A DNA stretch of 64,000 nucleotides from the NCBI GenBank assembly GCA_964304625.1, contig OZ199839.1, forward strand, positions 1,736,001 through 1,800,000. Reading direction: 5' to 3'. Numbering within the stretch: position 1 is the first letter of the stretch; the number at the start of each line of letters is the position of its first letter. This stretch comes from Kudoa neothunni. Its lineage: Eukaryota > Cnidaria. Below are positions 62,294 through 64,000 of the stretch, piece after piece. A program made the translations under genes and the position numbers. Under the pieces are notes generated by a model, which had not been told where the DNA came from, did no database searches, and saw nothing but the letters and a program-made list of their open reading frames with translations.

Positions 62294-64000
62294 CTGTGTT
62301 ATTGTTAGATCTTACCTTTTGTGTGGTTATATACGCTATCACCCCATTAAAGGTCAACCGACTGTTTAGTTTATTTTATGATAGTCTCAACAATTGTAGA
62401 TAATAGTTGTTTATAAATCTCACTTTTTTCAGGGATGTAAATTATATATTTTTATTTGCCTCTATAGAAATATAAAATACTTGCTTTCATTGGAAGTCGA
62501 TTATCTAACTGTAATAATGAATGATGAATAATGAGGTTGGATTAAAATGCTTTTAATTTTTATCCATGATAATAAATTTTATCGCTTCTAAATTTAAAGC
62601 CTAACATGTTAAGTCAGAGGAGCCAATGTTAGTTGCATTTATTGCCACGTTCCGAGGCTCATCTTCCAAGAATTAAAATATCACAAGTAATCATGTCAAA
62701 TTTCTTAAAGATGATTATTCCAATTTAATATTAGAAACTTTCTTAAAACTTGGTAAATATTTTAATATTATTAGATATATAGTTTTCGTTATATACAGTG
62801 TTAACTTATAGGGTTGCACTGATACCTTGGTTATGTGTGTATTTGCAAAAAGTTTCGGTGCTGTGAAAACACGAGATTTCAAAAAAGTTATAGAATAACC
62901 TAATAACATTTAAAATATAGCCTAAGCTTGTAAATATTCAATATTGTTAACTTTCAAATGTATTATTTTTATTTTTAATACTCACACGCTGTACATAGAG
63001 GATACAAAAATAGAAATTTATTATTTTTGTTAAAGTAAATGTATTTTTCTCAATAATTTATATATTATAATTAGAGTTTTAAAAAGAGTATGACAATTGG
63101 ATTTACTTAGAGTGTGCCGGTTGAAAAACAAGTTTAATGCGTGATGCATTTATAGAATAGATAGCACATTACAGTAGATGACGGGTCGTTCTTAATCCCA
63201 TTGGGACCTCAAAAAAGTTTCGAACCATCTCTCATCGACTGTAATTCTTTTTTGTTTTTTTATTATTCAGCAAATCGTTATTTGTTGTCAAAGTAATAAA
63301 CTTTATTGTGTTTCTTATAAAATTGTTGCATGCTTAAAAGCCATTGGCTCTAATGAATAAAAATTAGTGGCATTAATTGCAGTCAACAATGGTTATTGCG
63401 CACGTTTTTTGGGAATGGCAAAAAGGTATGCAATACATATTCTGCGCGCAATATCCATCTAATCTCGCGCGCATGCAATATAAAACTCAATTATTTTCTT
63501 TAAACAAACTAATTAACGCTTATTTTTTGGAAAAATTGTTATAAAAGGACATTTCTATGTATATTTTACAATTTTAGATATTCTATCCATCACTGGGTAG
63601 AAATCATTCAATCTATTTGGGTCTCAAGTTAAAATGTTCGGCGTATTTCTAGATAGCATTCTTCCGTTTATCCACGTTTAATATTGTAGAGGTTACCTCT
63701 TTATTATTGTTGGGTGATCGTCGACGACGAAAACCAGTTTAATAGGTTAATGTTTACTTTAGGACCCTGGCGTGCGCAGATATTTGAAATGAAAAATGAA
63801 AATTCGTGACCAAATAATACGTATTAATTGTCAAATCTATAAATAAGTTTAATTTTATTTATGGTTTCAACAAATGCCCCTGTTCCCCCAAATTTTTGTT
63901 TGAAAATATATTCCGATAGGTACGATTTTATCAGACTTGGTCGCTTGTTACATATCGGGTTCATTTTCCTCGTACAAGCACCCCAAACGCTTTCTATTCG
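62294..64000. other. No gene seen downstream of POLR3B
   Basis: AT-rich; no coding region is supported. Near 63335-63350 there is GCCATTGGCTC, similar to the MITE family ends, and near 63440-63475 an ATTGCGCGC-rich patch faintly like Tigger ends. Neither can be bounded. Confidence 0.35.

Noticed and set aside
1-64000. CRISPR arrays, bacterial operons, phage or prokaryotic defence systems
   Set aside because: Spliceosomal introns, animal gene families and eukaryotic transposons dominate; no regularly spaced short repeats with unique spacers were seen. The 176-bp array at 18.7-19.2 kb consists of transposon ends.

Overview
The window is AT-rich nuclear DNA from an animal. Seven host genes can be reconstructed, and most have homologues I recognise in metazoans: an integrin beta chain, importin-5, MOCS1A and MOCS1B (molybdenum cofactor), a MAU2/SCC4-like TPR protein, PUS10, and POLR3B (RPC2). 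Introns are spliceosomal and mostly 34-70 nt, with GT..AG ends and a weak polypyrimidine tract. The proteins are divergent from vertebrate relatives. Short introns, high AT and fast-evolving proteins would suit a derived parasitic invertebrate (a myxozoan is one possibility), but the sequence alone does not settle the lineage.

Layout. 1-4.3 kb: no host gene, a decayed hAT BED-finger fragment. 4.35-8.82 kb: a Tigger/pogo element split by a piggyBac-like element whose 549-residue transposase is still open. 9.7-14.7 kb (minus): integrin beta-like gene. 15.7-20.9 kb: two decayed piggyBac-like elements plus a fragment. 22.7-25.9 kb (minus): importin-5. 28.0-30.8 kb (minus): MOCS1B then MOCS1A as separate neighbours. 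32.0-33.5 kb: FLYWCH/MULE relic. 34.8-36.1 kb (plus): short MAU2-like gene. 36.8-45.3 kb (minus): PUS10, with a 5.3 kb intron holding a piggyBac relic that itself holds a Mutator-like element with long TIRs and a perfect 9-bp duplication. 45.7-49.1 kb: a tRNA-like (SINE?) segment, a large foldback repeat and a short hAT element with an 8-bp duplication. 49.6-62.3 kb (plus): POLR3B in 32 exons, with two piggyBac-derived insertions in introns and one single-base frameshift in the last exon. 62.3-64 kb: nothing recognised.

The host genes are unrelated housekeeping or cell-surface genes and I see no operon logic; the two MOCS1 genes act in the same first step of molybdopterin synthesis. The most striking unexplained structure is in the piggyBac-like elements: each family carries a GC-clamped palindrome (GGGGT-loop-ACCCC type) at its ends, and this end motif is repeated inside the element, repeatedly at 175-180 bp spacing.

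Exon coordinates were derived by hand from splice sites, reading phase and remembered family features; no alignment was run.
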